Assembly: GCA_964607515.1 (NCBI GenBank)
Contig: CAZSKU010000042.1
Location: forward strand, 1-6,574
Reading direction: 5' to 3'
From: UBA6080 sp964607515
GTDB taxonomy: Bacteria; Fermentibacterota; Fermentibacteria; Fermentibacterales; JCC-6
DNA: 6,574 nucleotides
Shown: positions 1 to 6,275 of the stretch, piece after piece
Layout: every line of letters starts with the position of its first letter
Numbering within the stretch: the first letter of the stretch is position 1
Notes under the pieces: generated by a model
Database searches by the model: none
What the model was told of the DNA's origin: nothing
The model's input: only the letters and a program-made list of their open reading frames with translations
Position numbers and translations under genes: made by a program

Positions 1-1
1 G

Positions 2-721
2 GAACTGGCCCGGGATCTTCGTCGGGCCGGGCTGTTCTCCGTGTCGGTGAGCCTGGATTACTGGGAAGCCGGTACGCACGACCTGGTCCGGGGTCATCCC
101 GGGGCTTTCCAGGAGGCTCTCGGCGCGATTGACACCTTCAGATCAGCGGGGCTGGACATCGGTGTGTCATCGGTGCTCACCGGGGAGATGATCCGCTCCG
201 GGGAAACGGAAAGACTTCTGGCGTTCCTGGAGGGCCTGGGAATCCACGAGGCCTGGCTGAGCGAGGCGAAGCCCTCGGGTCGGGTCTCATGGGCGGGGGA
301 TTCGGATTTCGGCGAGCCGGAGCGCCGTCTTCTGGCTGCAATGCAGGACGCCTACAACCGGCGGGGGCCGATGACCGTGAACTACCTGGGGCATTTCGAG
401 GGGCCCGATCACTTCGGCTGCAACGCTGGCGTCAAGATGGTCTATGTGGACGCCTTCGGGGAGGTAAGTCCGTGCGTCTTCACGCCCCTGTCGTTCGGCA
501 ATGTGCGGAACCGGCCCCTGAACCGGATCTGGGATGAAATGAGTTCCTTGTTCAGGCCTTCATCCGGCTGCTTCTGCCATGCGAACCGCAGGCTGTTTCC
601 CCGGTTCGATGCGGGAGAGCTTCCCATTCCCCCGGGGAAGTCCGGGGAGCTCGCCAGGGAAGCGGTGTTTTCCTCCAGGTCGCGCTTCCAGTCGCTTCTG
701 AATTTTTCCGAGGAGGGGTAG
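2..721 (+). CDS. Radical SAM / SPASM-like protein, C-terminal part (5' end outside window)
   Basis: The reading frame is open from base 2, so the N-terminus with the CxxxCxxC SAM-cluster motif lies upstream; 239 codons are visible. The first part, around SVSLDYWEAGTHDLVRG (38-88) followed by a GAFQEAL helix and GLDIGV strand, matches the middle of the radical SAM barrel, where families often read S-x-D-G...H-D-x-x-R-G. The C-terminal part has FGCNAG (Cys codon 419), SPCVF (473) and GCFC (569 and 575), with the usual G-N-V-R and I-W between them. This is typical of SPASM/twitch auxiliary-cluster domains. Only four cysteines are visible (C-X17-C-X31-C-X-C), fewer than a full two-cluster SPASM, so one auxiliary Fe-S cluster is the likelier case. 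Such enzymes modify peptides or small cofactors by radical chemistry. It heads the visible operon; the substrate is unknown, and no precursor peptide lies inside the window. Confidence -1.
   Translation, partial: ELARDLRRAGLFSVSVSLDYWEAGTHDLVRGHPGAFQEALGAIDTFRSAGLDIGVSSVLTGEMIRSGETERLLAFLEGLGIHEAWLSEAKPSGRVSWAGDSDFGEPERRLLAAMQDAYNRRGPMTVNYLGHFEGPDHFGCNAGVKMVYVDAFGEVSPCVFTPLSFGNVRNRPLNRIWDEMSSLFRPSSGCFCHANRRLFPRFDAGELPIPPGKSGELAREAVFSSRSRFQSLLNFSEEG
711..718 (+). promoter_or_regulatory. Strong ribosome binding site for the membrane protein gene
   Basis: AGGAGGGG lies inside the last codons of the radical SAM gene and ends 4 bases before the ATG at 723. It fixes that start and shows that the two genes are translated from one message. 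Confidence -1.
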
Positions 722-722
722 G

Positions 723-1142
723 ATGCGAACGGAGCTGGTGCGAACGGTCGGGCTGGTTTTCTTTCTTATTTTTGCCGGGGTGGGAGCATTGTTCCTTCTG
801 GCCCCGGAGTGGGTCCTTCGGGGGATGAACGATCTCGGCCGGGCGGTGGGCATGGGCGAATCACCCATCCACGGGGCCGGCTACTTCACGGTCATGACGG
901 CTTCCTACATGGCCGTGGTCACCATGTTGGCCTGGCGGATGTTCCGGGAACCCTCGAATCCGGCGTACCCCCTGCTTCTCTCCCAGGCGAAGGCCGCCAG
1001 CGCTCTGTTCTCCCTCGGAATGTATTTCCTTAGGGCTCCTTATTTCATTCTGCTGGCCAACGGCATTCTCGACGGCGGAATAGCGGCTGGGGCGCTCATT
1101 GTCCATCGCTCTCTCCGAACCTTCCGGGACGCGAGACGGTGA
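723..1142 (+). CDS. Small integral membrane protein, four predicted helices
   Basis: This 139-residue protein has hydrophobic segments at about residues 5-27, 51-73, 84-103 and 105-127, separated by short loops, with a basic C-terminal tail (RSLRTFRDARR). I see no catalytic motif and cannot assign a family. The pattern of a polar LLLSQAK before helix 3 and NGILDGG within helix 4 recalls small uncharacterised four-helix membrane proteins. It begins one base after the stop of the radical SAM gene, and its stop overlaps the GTG of the next gene by four bases. It is therefore almost certainly part of the same operon. Inference: it may anchor the pathway to the membrane, carry a lipophilic substrate or pass electrons from the flavoenzyme. 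No heme-ligand histidine pair is evident (His at about 50 and 128 only), so a cytochrome role is unlikely. The call as a real membrane protein is firm; its function is not known. Confidence -1.
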   Translation: MRTELVRTVGLVFFLIFAGVGALFLLAPEWVLRGMNDLGRAVGMGESPIHGAGYFTVMTASYMAVVTMLAWRMFREPSNPAYPLLLSQAKAASALFSLGMYFLRAPYFILLANGILDGGIAAGALIVHRSLRTFRDARR

Positions 1143-1684
1143 ACCTCCGCCTGGCGGCGGCAAAGGTTTACACTCCGCGCCGTCTGAGAATCAGGCGGCT
1201 CCGCGAGCTTTATGAACTCACCGCCGAGGCCTTCGACCGGCCCGTTCCGGATATCCGGCGATGCCGGGTATCCGGACTGCTGGACAGTTACGCCCGTTTC
1301 ACCTTGGATGCAGCGTCGGCATGGGTCTGCGCCGGAAAGCCCGCAACCGTGGCAGAACGTCTTCGAGAGGCGGGATTCAAGTTCGGCGCCGGGCTCGGGC
1401 GGGAGCTTGGAGTTCGATCCCGGTCCGAGGTCATGGAGGCGGCCCGGCTGCTCTACCGGTTCATCGGAATTGATTTTCAGGGCGGGGCTGACGGCCGGGT
1501 CGTCATAGGCCGATGCTTCTTCGCCGGCTTCTACTCCCCGGAAGCGTGCCTTCTCATGTCCGCACTGGATGACGGCGTCGTATCGGGGCTGGCGGGGGGA
1601 GGCAGCTTGGTCTTCACCGGCAGGATTACACAGGGCGGCCCGGTCTGCGAGGCAAAGTTCGTCTTTCCGGAGAACACGCCGTGA
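1139..1684 (+). CDS. Protein with ATC-hydrolase/V4R-like C-terminal domain (tentative)
   Basis: This is a soluble 181-residue protein starting with GTG in a four-base overlap (GTGA) with the membrane protein gene. The N-terminal third is very basic and helical (YTPRRLRIRRLRELYEL, residues 11-27). A second helical region follows, and residues 120-176 form a strand-rich end: VVIGRCFFAGFYSPEACLL, then an A-L-D-D-G helix, then LVFTGRITQGG-x-x-C-EAKF. A conserved Cys after a helix, an acidic G helix and a closing G-G/D-x-x-C-x-F strand are features of L-2-amino-thiazoline-4-carboxylate hydrolase-like proteins and of V4R-type small-molecule-binding domains. Cys126, Cys137 and Cys170 are candidate functional residues. 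The resemblance is judged by eye and could be wrong. Its place between a membrane protein and a flavoenzyme suggests it binds or processes the pathway intermediate. It also overlaps the next gene by GTGA. Confidence -1.
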   Translation: MNLRLAAAKVYTPRRLRIRRLRELYELTAEAFDRPVPDIRRCRVSGLLDSYARFTLDAASAWVCAGKPATVAERLREAGFKFGAGLGRELGVRSRSEVMEAARLLYRFIGIDFQGGADGRVVIGRCFFAGFYSPEACLLMSALDDGVVSGLAGGGSLVFTGRITQGGPVCEAKFVFPENTP

Positions 1685-2961
1685 ACCGGGCCGTGGTGGT
1701 GGGAAGCGGGGCGGGAGGCGCCGCGGCCGCCCGCAGGCTTGCGGGGCGCTTCGACGTCACGGTTCTGGAGGCTGGGAGGGAATTCAGGCCTTTTCGATCC
1801 GGTCTTCGAGTACCCGAGGCCGCCGGGAAAGCCGGGCTTCTTTTCGACGAAAGGGAAATCAGCCTTCTCTTCCCCGCGATGAGAATCCACAGAGCGGCCG
1901 ACGGCCTGATCATAGTCAGAGGCCGGGGCACCGGGGGCACCACGACCATGGCGACTGCCAACGCCCTGCGCCTCGACGACGACCTGCGGAATATCGGCAT
2001 AGACCTGGATGAATCGTTTTCGGATCTGCTGCGCGCCATACCCGTCACGGATGACCACGGGAGCCTCTGGCGGCCGGCGACGCACCGCCTTTACCAGGCT
2101 TGCCGGGAGATCGGCCTCGAGCCCCGCCCCACGCCCAAGATGGGGGACTTCTCCCGTTGCCGGAGCTGCGGACGCTGCGTTCTCGGCTGCCGGTTCGGAG
2201 TGAAATGGGACAGCCGGGCGTTCCTCGGGGAAGCGGTTGCCTCAGGCGCCCGATTGCTGACCGGAGCTACGGTTGAGAACCTGGTGATACGCGGCGGCCG
2301 GGCAACCGGCGTAACCGTCAGGAAGGGGCTCCGGCGGCGCTTTCTTCCGGCCGACGTCGTGGTTCTCGCGGCGGGCGGTCTGGGAACTCCCCGTATACTC
2401 CAAAATTCCGGAATCCCGGTGGAACCCCGGTTGTTCGTGGATCCGGTGCTGTGCGTGGCGGCCCCTCTCCCGGGAGCGAATCAGAACAGGGAACTGCCCA
2501 TGCCCTTTATCGCGGACCGGGGCCGGTACATCATATCGCCGTACTTCGACCATCTCAGCTACTTCTTCAACAGGAGATGGAACAAACCCGCCGACGGCAT
2601 TCTCAGCCTGATGATCAAGCTGGCCGACACCGAATCGGGAACCCTGGACGGCCGCCATGTCAAGAAAGCGCTCACCCGGGATGACAGGATGCGCCTGGAC
2701 GAGGCGGTGGAGTTATGCACCGAAGTTTTCGCCCGGATCGGCATCCCGCGGAAAGGTCTTTTCCTGGGAACCATCAACGCGGGCCACCCCGGGGGGATGC
2801 TTCCCCTGACCCGCGAGGAGTCCGCGTCGCTTCACCACCGCCGACTGCCGGACAACGTGTTCGTCGCGGATTCATCCCTGCTTCCGGCTTCCCTGGGGAA
2901 ACCGCCGATGCTGACCATCATGGCCCTGGCGGACACCATCGCCGGGAGAATCCCACGGTGA
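1681..2961 (+). CDS. GMC-family FAD-dependent oxidoreductase with four-cysteine motif
   Basis: This 426-residue flavoenzyme oxidises alcohols or related C-H groups. The N-terminus has the dinucleotide-binding GSGAGG (G8, G10, G13), ending in the acidic VTVLEAG that binds ribose. The GMC signature is GRGTGGTTTMATANALR (residues 81-97). The C-terminus has NAGHPGG (His369, the expected catalytic His) and a final VADSSLLP...LTIMALADTIAGRI block typical of GMC proteins. Residues 160-170 carry C-X2-C-X2-C-X3-C followed by GVK, as in long-chain fatty alcohol oxidase-type members (CG-x-C-x-x-GC-x-x-G-x-K). The protein is short for GMC enzymes, which usually exceed 500 residues. Where Asn or His normally precedes the last active-site Pro, this protein has Pro408 (LGKPPM). 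The GTG start at 1681 is supported by GGAGA at 1669-1673 and the GTGA overlap. It is probably the oxidation step of the operon. There is no signal peptide, so it is likely cytoplasmic or bound to the membrane protein. MftG of mycofactocin is a precedent for a GMC enzyme beside a radical SAM/SPASM enzyme. Confidence -1.
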   Translation: MNRAVVVGSGAGGAAAARRLAGRFDVTVLEAGREFRPFRSGLRVPEAAGKAGLLFDEREISLLFPAMRIHRAADGLIIVRGRGTGGTTTMATANALRLDDDLRNIGIDLDESFSDLLRAIPVTDDHGSLWRPATHRLYQACREIGLEPRPTPKMGDFSRCRSCGRCVLGCRFGVKWDSRAFLGEAVASGARLLTGATVENLVIRGGRATGVTVRKGLRRRFLPADVVVLAAGGLGTPRILQNSGIPVEPRLFVDPVLCVAAPLPGANQNRELPMPFIADRGRYIISPYFDHLSYFFNRRWNKPADGILSLMIKLADTESGTLDGRHVKKALTRDDRMRLDEAVELCTEVFARIGIPRKGLFLGTINAGHPGGMLPLTREESASLHHRRLPDNVFVADSSLLPASLGKPPMLTIMALADTIAGRIPR

Positions 2962-3290
2962 CCCGCATGCATCAATTGGATGATCTTCGGCAGGTTCGGG
3001 AATTCTGCGGCACAAGCTGGAATTCTCCTGTATTCTTGCGGTACGCTGCTCTCTTCGACCCCATGGAACTTGCTTTCGATTCTTCGAGACCCTGCCCGGT
3101 TTCTGAGGTTCGGCATCACAGGCATCGTCTTGATCGGCGCCGGCCCTGCCGTCGGATCAGCAGAGCGGCCTGGCCATATTTGCGTGATGCTCGCCCGGAA
3201 TGACCGGTGGCTTTCGGTTCCCTTGAGTTTCTCCTGTAGTCGTGTCGGTAGAGGCGGCAGCCTGCGAATCTTTCCTGGAGGGATTGCTGA
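2962..3290 (+). other. Intergenic stretch without recognisable gene
   Basis: These 329 bases separate the redox operon from the exported-protein genes. I see no tRNA, no convincing terminator hairpin with a T-run and no good sigma70 promoter. The best -35-like sequence is TTGAGT at 3223, but it has no matching -10. The only open frame (2980-3294) has an implausible composition for a protein and is rejected. The end holds the GGAGGG ribosome binding site (3277-3282) of the next gene. The promoter for that gene is presumably here but unrecognised. Confidence -1.
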
Positions 3291-4355
3291 ATGAAAACTC
3301 TTTCCGCCCTGTTGGCTCTCGCTGCGGGTTCGGTTTCAGGGCAGGTGCTGGATGTCTGTGCGGGCGGCAACGGTACATGGCTTGCGATCCGCTGCGGGAC
3401 CGAGATCGGGGAAGAAGCATCCACCTGCCTGTTTCTGGTCAGCGAAGGTGGATCGGTTTTCGTTGACACCCTGGGGATAGTCCGGTCCGACGCCGCGAAG
3501 TGCTGTCTGACCCGCCGGGATGAGGGTGGGTGCTATGCCGCCGTTTCCATCGGTACCGGATACACCGCAGTATCCCTGAGGGCCTACGGTCCGGACGGCG
3601 CCCGGGAGTGGGAGATCATCGAGGACGGTTTCTGCTACGACGCTCCGACGGGGCTCTTTGCGACCTCCGATGGCGGAGCTGTTCTGCTTTGGGATTCCTT
3701 CTCCTCGGAGAGGGGGCTCTGGGCCATGAGGGTTTCTCCAGCCGGAGAAACTGTGTGGAAGACCTTCGCCCTGCCCACCTATCACCCTGACTTCACGGCT
3801 TTCTGCCCCATGGCCGACGGGAGCTTTCTTCTGGCGGCGTCCACCGAGGCGGCGATGGATGACCGGGCGGTGGCGGCGGTGGGCTCGTCCGGCGTGGTGG
3901 AGTCTTTTTGGACTGCGGGTTCTCTGGAAGCGCTGGGTGCCGTGACGCCGGTGGGGATCTGGACCGCCCGGGGGGTTCCCCTCTCGGCATGGTCGGGGGA
4001 GACGACCCCCGTTTCCCTTGACGAACTGGTGATGACCACGCTGCTGGAGGACGGGGCGACCGGTGAATCCTGGCGTTTCAAGCTGAACCCGGTCACCGGG
4101 GCGATGCTGGTTCAGGCGGCTCCCGGGGGCGGATTCATCTTCTGCGGGGTCGAGGAGTTGCCGTGGGTGTGCGGTTGCGACAGGACGGGTTCAGTCACAT
4201 GGCGGAGCGACTTCGGGATCTGCTTCACACCCGCGGCCATGACCATGACCCCCTCCGGCACCGTCGTGGTCGCCGGGGATCGGGAAGACGGCTTCATCGT
4301 GGCGGAAGTTGATCCTGCAACGGGCGTGCTGTGGAACTTCCCCGGAGTCCTCTGA
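3291..4355 (+). CDS. Exported cysteine-rich, beta-propeller-like protein of unknown function
   Basis: This 354-residue protein starts at an ATG placed 8 bases after GGAGGG. The N-terminus (MKTLSALLALAAGSVSGQ) is a short Sec signal peptide: one Lys, a Leu/Ala core, and small residues before Gln18. The rest is a run of short beta-strand units, with repeats of the type D-G-G-A-V-L-L-W-D, L-W-A-M-R-V-S-P-A-G-E-T-V-W and D-G-S-F-L-L-A-A (residues about 127-184), then similar units at 277-285, 298-304 and 322-348. This is the texture of WD/PQQ/Kelch-like propellers: a small-residue turn, a hydrophobic strand, then 'x-D-x-x-G-x-x-x-W'. Twelve cysteines are present (for example 23, 35, 46, 71, 72, 81, 115), unusually many for such a protein and suggestive of disulfides. 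No enzyme motif is visible. It is followed 96 bases later by a lipoprotein gene of similar style, and both may act in the cell envelope. The function is unknown. Confidence -1.
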   Translation: MKTLSALLALAAGSVSGQVLDVCAGGNGTWLAIRCGTEIGEEASTCLFLVSEGGSVFVDTLGIVRSDAAKCCLTRRDEGGCYAAVSIGTGYTAVSLRAYGPDGAREWEIIEDGFCYDAPTGLFATSDGGAVLLWDSFSSERGLWAMRVSPAGETVWKTFALPTYHPDFTAFCPMADGSFLLAASTEAAMDDRAVAAVGSSGVVESFWTAGSLEALGAVTPVGIWTARGVPLSAWSGETTPVSLDELVMTTLLEDGATGESWRFKLNPVTGAMLVQAAPGGGFIFCGVEELPWVCGCDRTGSVTWRSDFGICFTPAAMTMTPSGTVVVAGDREDGFIVAEVDPATGVLWNFPGVL

Positions 4356-4437
4356 ATTCGAACCGCTGGCTGTTCGCCTCGCACTGTTTTTCAGGGCCCC
4401 GCGTTAGCATTTTCGAGCATTGGGGACAGGTCGTCAC

Positions 4438-4446
4438 GGAGGAGGG
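4438..4446 (+). promoter_or_regulatory. Ribosome binding site of the lipoprotein gene
   Basis: GGAGGAGGG ends 5 bases before the ATG at 4452. Another ATG directly after it (4447) is out of frame and too close, so this site decides for 4452, which also gives a proper lipoprotein signal. Confidence -1.
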
Positions 4447-4451
4447 ATGCG

Positions 4452-5453
4452 ATGTTGAGAAGGTTGCTCTGCCTTGCTGTTTGTTTCCTTCTTTTCTTCA
4501 CGGCATGCGGCGATGACTCCACCGGCCCCTCGGAGGAGCCTCCGGCGGATTATCCCGGCCGGAAGGCCGACGGCTGGGTGGCGCCTTCGGGTTCCGGAAG
4601 CTGCCAGGTTTTCAATATCCAGTGTCCCTCCGGTGATTCCGACCGGGTGTACTTCTGGCTGAGCGATGCCGCCGACGACTCGGACAGGCTGGTCTGCTAC
4701 GCTAACGGCTACACCCAGTCGTCCCCGGAGTATCCCCGGGGCAGCGCATCCCACTACGCGATCATTCCCCAGACCGGGGAAGTGGTCTACTCCAGTTACA
4801 CAGAGGAAGAGGGAACCACGGTCATCCTGGCCACCGACGACCTTCTCACGGAATCCGAGTTCACCACCGGCGAGACGATTACCGGGTTCATCCCGATGAT
4901 CGGCGGCGACAAGGTTCTGATGTGCATGGATCTGAACGCCGTTGTGCTGGAACTGCCCTCCCTGGCCAGGATAGACACGGTGCTGTGCACGGTGTCGAAG
5001 GGATTCTCGGTTGAGGACTACGGCACCTACGGCTACTCCGACGACATGATCCTCAGGTTCGATCCGGCGACCTGCCAGATGACCCAGAACGCCCTGACCG
5101 GGTCGGAATGCACGCCGGTCATCAACTCGGAAGGAATGCTCCACCTCCTCTCCAACGGGATGCTGACCATCCTGGACGCCGGCGACCTTACCACGGTTGA
5201 GACCAAGGCGACCCCCTCGTCCTCTATCTTCGCGCTGCACCCCGTGGAGAAATCGGTTTTCCTGTACACCGTGTCCACCGGCAACACCATAGACATCTTC
5301 GACCTGGCGGACCTGTCCTGGCAGGGAACGGTGAGCGGGCTGACCCTGGTCAATCCCCTGGAGGAGCTGGTCTCCCATTCCGGCAGGAACGAGCTCTGGG
5401 GGCTGACGGTCAACTCTCAGAACCGCTACGAGGTGTTCAAGATAGCCCCCTGA
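4452..5453 (+). CDS. Lipoprotein with repetitive beta-strand (propeller-like) domain
   Basis: This 333-residue protein has a lipoprotein signal: MLRR, a hydrophobic core (residues 5-17) and the lipobox F-T-A-C with the lipidated Cys19. GDDSTGP and a Pro/Glu-rich linker follow. Asp at +3/+4 after Cys is not the classic +2 inner-membrane retention signal, so outer-membrane sorting is plausible if the host is diderm. The body (about 40-333) consists of short beta units such as YAIIPQTGEVVYSSY, VLMCMDLNAVVLELPSLARI, ILDAGDLTTVET and IDIFDLADLSWQGTV. The pattern 'x-I-x-D-x-x-D-L-x-x-x-x-T' is like YVTN/Lp-type propeller repeats, which often mediate binding rather than catalysis. Seven cysteines remain in the mature chain after the lipidated one. 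No catalytic motif is seen. It sits after the other exported protein in the same direction, with a 96-base gap. Calling it a lipoprotein is secure; its fold is an inference and its role unknown. Confidence -1.
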   Translation: MLRRLLCLAVCFLLFFTACGDDSTGPSEEPPADYPGRKADGWVAPSGSGSCQVFNIQCPSGDSDRVYFWLSDAADDSDRLVCYANGYTQSSPEYPRGSASHYAIIPQTGEVVYSSYTEEEGTTVILATDDLLTESEFTTGETITGFIPMIGGDKVLMCMDLNAVVLELPSLARIDTVLCTVSKGFSVEDYGTYGYSDDMILRFDPATCQMTQNALTGSECTPVINSEGMLHLLSNGMLTILDAGDLTTVETKATPSSSIFALHPVEKSVFLYTVSTGNTIDIFDLADLSWQGTVSGLTLVNPLEELVSHSGRNELWGLTVNSQNRYEVFKIAP

Positions 5454-5460
5454 CGGGGTT
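5444..5460 (+). terminator. Weak terminator-like hairpin over the lipoprotein stop
   Basis: AGCCCC (5444-5449) can pair with GGGGTT (5455-5460, one G-T pair) around the loop CTGAC, followed by TCTCCTG. The stem is short and only three T follow the G run, so this is at best a weak intrinsic terminator. Confidence -1.
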
Positions 5461-5517
5461 TCTCCTGTCGGGAACGGTCAGCTCATCGCTGCGGGTTGGT
5501 ATTCGGCCAGCGGCGCA

Positions 5518-5535
5518 GGGCTTTCAGCCCGGGCT
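5518..5535 (+). repeat. Short inverted repeats GGGCT / AGCCC / GGGCT
   Basis: GGGCT-TTC-AGCCC is followed at once by GGGCT, so AGCCC can pair either way (the second pairing is the palindrome AGCCCGGGCT). No T-run follows. It may be an RNA structure after the lipoprotein gene, or chance in GC-rich DNA. The rest of the 240-base gap up to 5643 shows nothing else. Confidence -1.
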
Positions 5536-5643
5536 TCACCAGCGAGTACTGGATTCCAGGTCAGGTCATTGCATCCGGGTGGAGGTTCTTTTCAGGGTCT
5601 GGCAGGCATCGTTTTCAAGCGCTTGCGGCTCCTGAAGACAGGG

Positions 5644-5691
5644 TTGACAATTGTCTATATTTTGAGGACATTCGTCCTTGAAATGAGGACA
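5644..5691 (+). promoter_or_regulatory. Probable promoter/operator of the MNT-HEPN module
   Basis: A perfect -35 hexamer TTGACA (5644-5649) overlaps the perfect palindrome GACAATTGTC (5646-5655). Downstream, TGAGGACA occurs twice (5663-5670 and 5684-5691), exactly 21 bases or two helical turns apart, with an inverted half-site GTCCT (5674-5678) between them that forms AGGAC-attc-GTCCT. The second copy contains the GAGGA ribosome binding site of the gene at 5694. A protein bound here could block both transcription and translation. No clean -10 lies 16-18 bases after TTGACA (GACATT at 5667 is weak; TATATT at 5656 is too near), so the promoter assignment is less sure than the repeats. The winged-helix protein encoded next is the natural candidate ligand. 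Confidence -1.
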
Positions 5692-5693
5692 AT

Positions 5694-6275
5694 ATGCTGA
5701 ACGTACTCTTCTCGAACACCCGCAGCGAGATCCTGAAGCTGTTCTTCACACACCCGGACAGGGAGTATCACCTGAGAGAGGTGGCGCGACGCACGGGAGC
5801 TGGAAGGGGCGCCGTGGCCAGAGAGCTGAAAGTCCTCTCCGGAGCCGGAATTCTTGCTCTGGAGCGGAAAGCCAACCTGACCGTCTACAGGGCGAACAGG
5901 GAGTGCCCGGTCTTCAGGGAAATCCAAGGGCTCGTCATAAAAACCGGCGGTGTAGCTGATGTGTTGAGGAATGCGTTGCTTGGTCTGAAAGGGATCTCCC
6001 TGGCATTCATTTTCGGAAGTGTTTCCAAAGGGAAACTGGACGATTCCAGTGACGTTGACGTATGCATAGTCGGCTCAGTGCAGTTCGGAGAGGTTTCCCG
6101 GGCTTTACACTCCGCCGAGAGGATTCTGGGCAGAATCGTATCCCCGGTGGTCTACACGAGGGAGGAATATGTCCAGAAGCTCGCCCTCGGGAACCGCTTT
6201 GTGCTGGCCGCGACAACAGGCCCGGTGATAATGCTTGTCGGGAGAGAAGATGAACTTGAATCAGTGGGTTCTTGA
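5694..6275 (+). CDS. Winged-helix / MNT-type nucleotidyltransferase (antitoxin-like)
   Basis: This 193-residue protein is a fusion of two domains. Residues about 8-70 form a winged helix-turn-helix: SEILKLFFTHPDREYHLREV, a recognition-helix region (GAGRGAVARELKVLSGAGIL) and a wing (ALERKANLTVYRAN). Residues about 100-190 form a minimal nucleotidyltransferase domain with the signature G108-S109-X10-D120-V-D122, the exact GSX10DXD of MntA-type antitoxins; the two Asp bind metal and NTP. I do not see a clear third carboxylate in the later PVVYTREEY strand. Its last 26 bases overlap the start of a HEPN gene, the usual arrangement of MNT/HEPN toxin-antitoxin pairs, where the nucleotidyltransferase neutralises the HEPN RNase (by AMPylation in MntA/HepT). 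The DNA-binding domain suggests autoregulation at the repeats just upstream. GAGGA at 5685-5689, 4 bases before the ATG, supports this start. The sequence looks less GC-rich than the rest of the window, in keeping with a mobile defence-type module. Confidence -1.
   Translation: MLNVLFSNTRSEILKLFFTHPDREYHLREVARRTGAGRGAVARELKVLSGAGILALERKANLTVYRANRECPVFREIQGLVIKTGGVADVLRNALLGLKGISLAFIFGSVSKGKLDDSSDVDVCIVGSVQFGEVSRALHSAERILGRIVSPVVYTREEYVQKLALGNRFVLAATTGPVIMLVGREDELESVGS

Noticed and set aside
1531..2085. Open frame on the - strand (184 codons) opposite the end of the ATC-hydrolase-like gene and start of the GMC gene
   Set aside because: It spans two well-supported + strand genes, has a low-complexity composition and shows no recognisable motif.
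2980..3294. Open frame of 104 codons between the operon and the exported protein, ending in an ATGA overlap
   Set aside because: It has no ribosome binding site, no family resemblance and an irregular composition; the overlap is most likely chance.
4359..4391. CGAAC/GTTCG inverted repeat followed by TTTTT as a terminator after the exported protein gene
   Set aside because: The stem is only five pairs with an eight-base loop, and the T-run begins ten bases after the stem, so it does not fit an intrinsic terminator.
4434..5378. Long open frame on the - strand (314 codons) opposite the lipoprotein gene
   Set aside because: The + strand frame has a lipobox, a strong ribosome binding site and normal protein composition. 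The antisense frame is rich in G, R, Q, H and V without domain character, a usual by-product of GC-rich codons.
3227..5468. GTTTCTCCTGT present at 3227-3237 and 5458-5468, with TTCTCCTGT also near 3023
   Set aside because: A few shared 11-mers are expected by chance in a window of this size; the flanks do not align.
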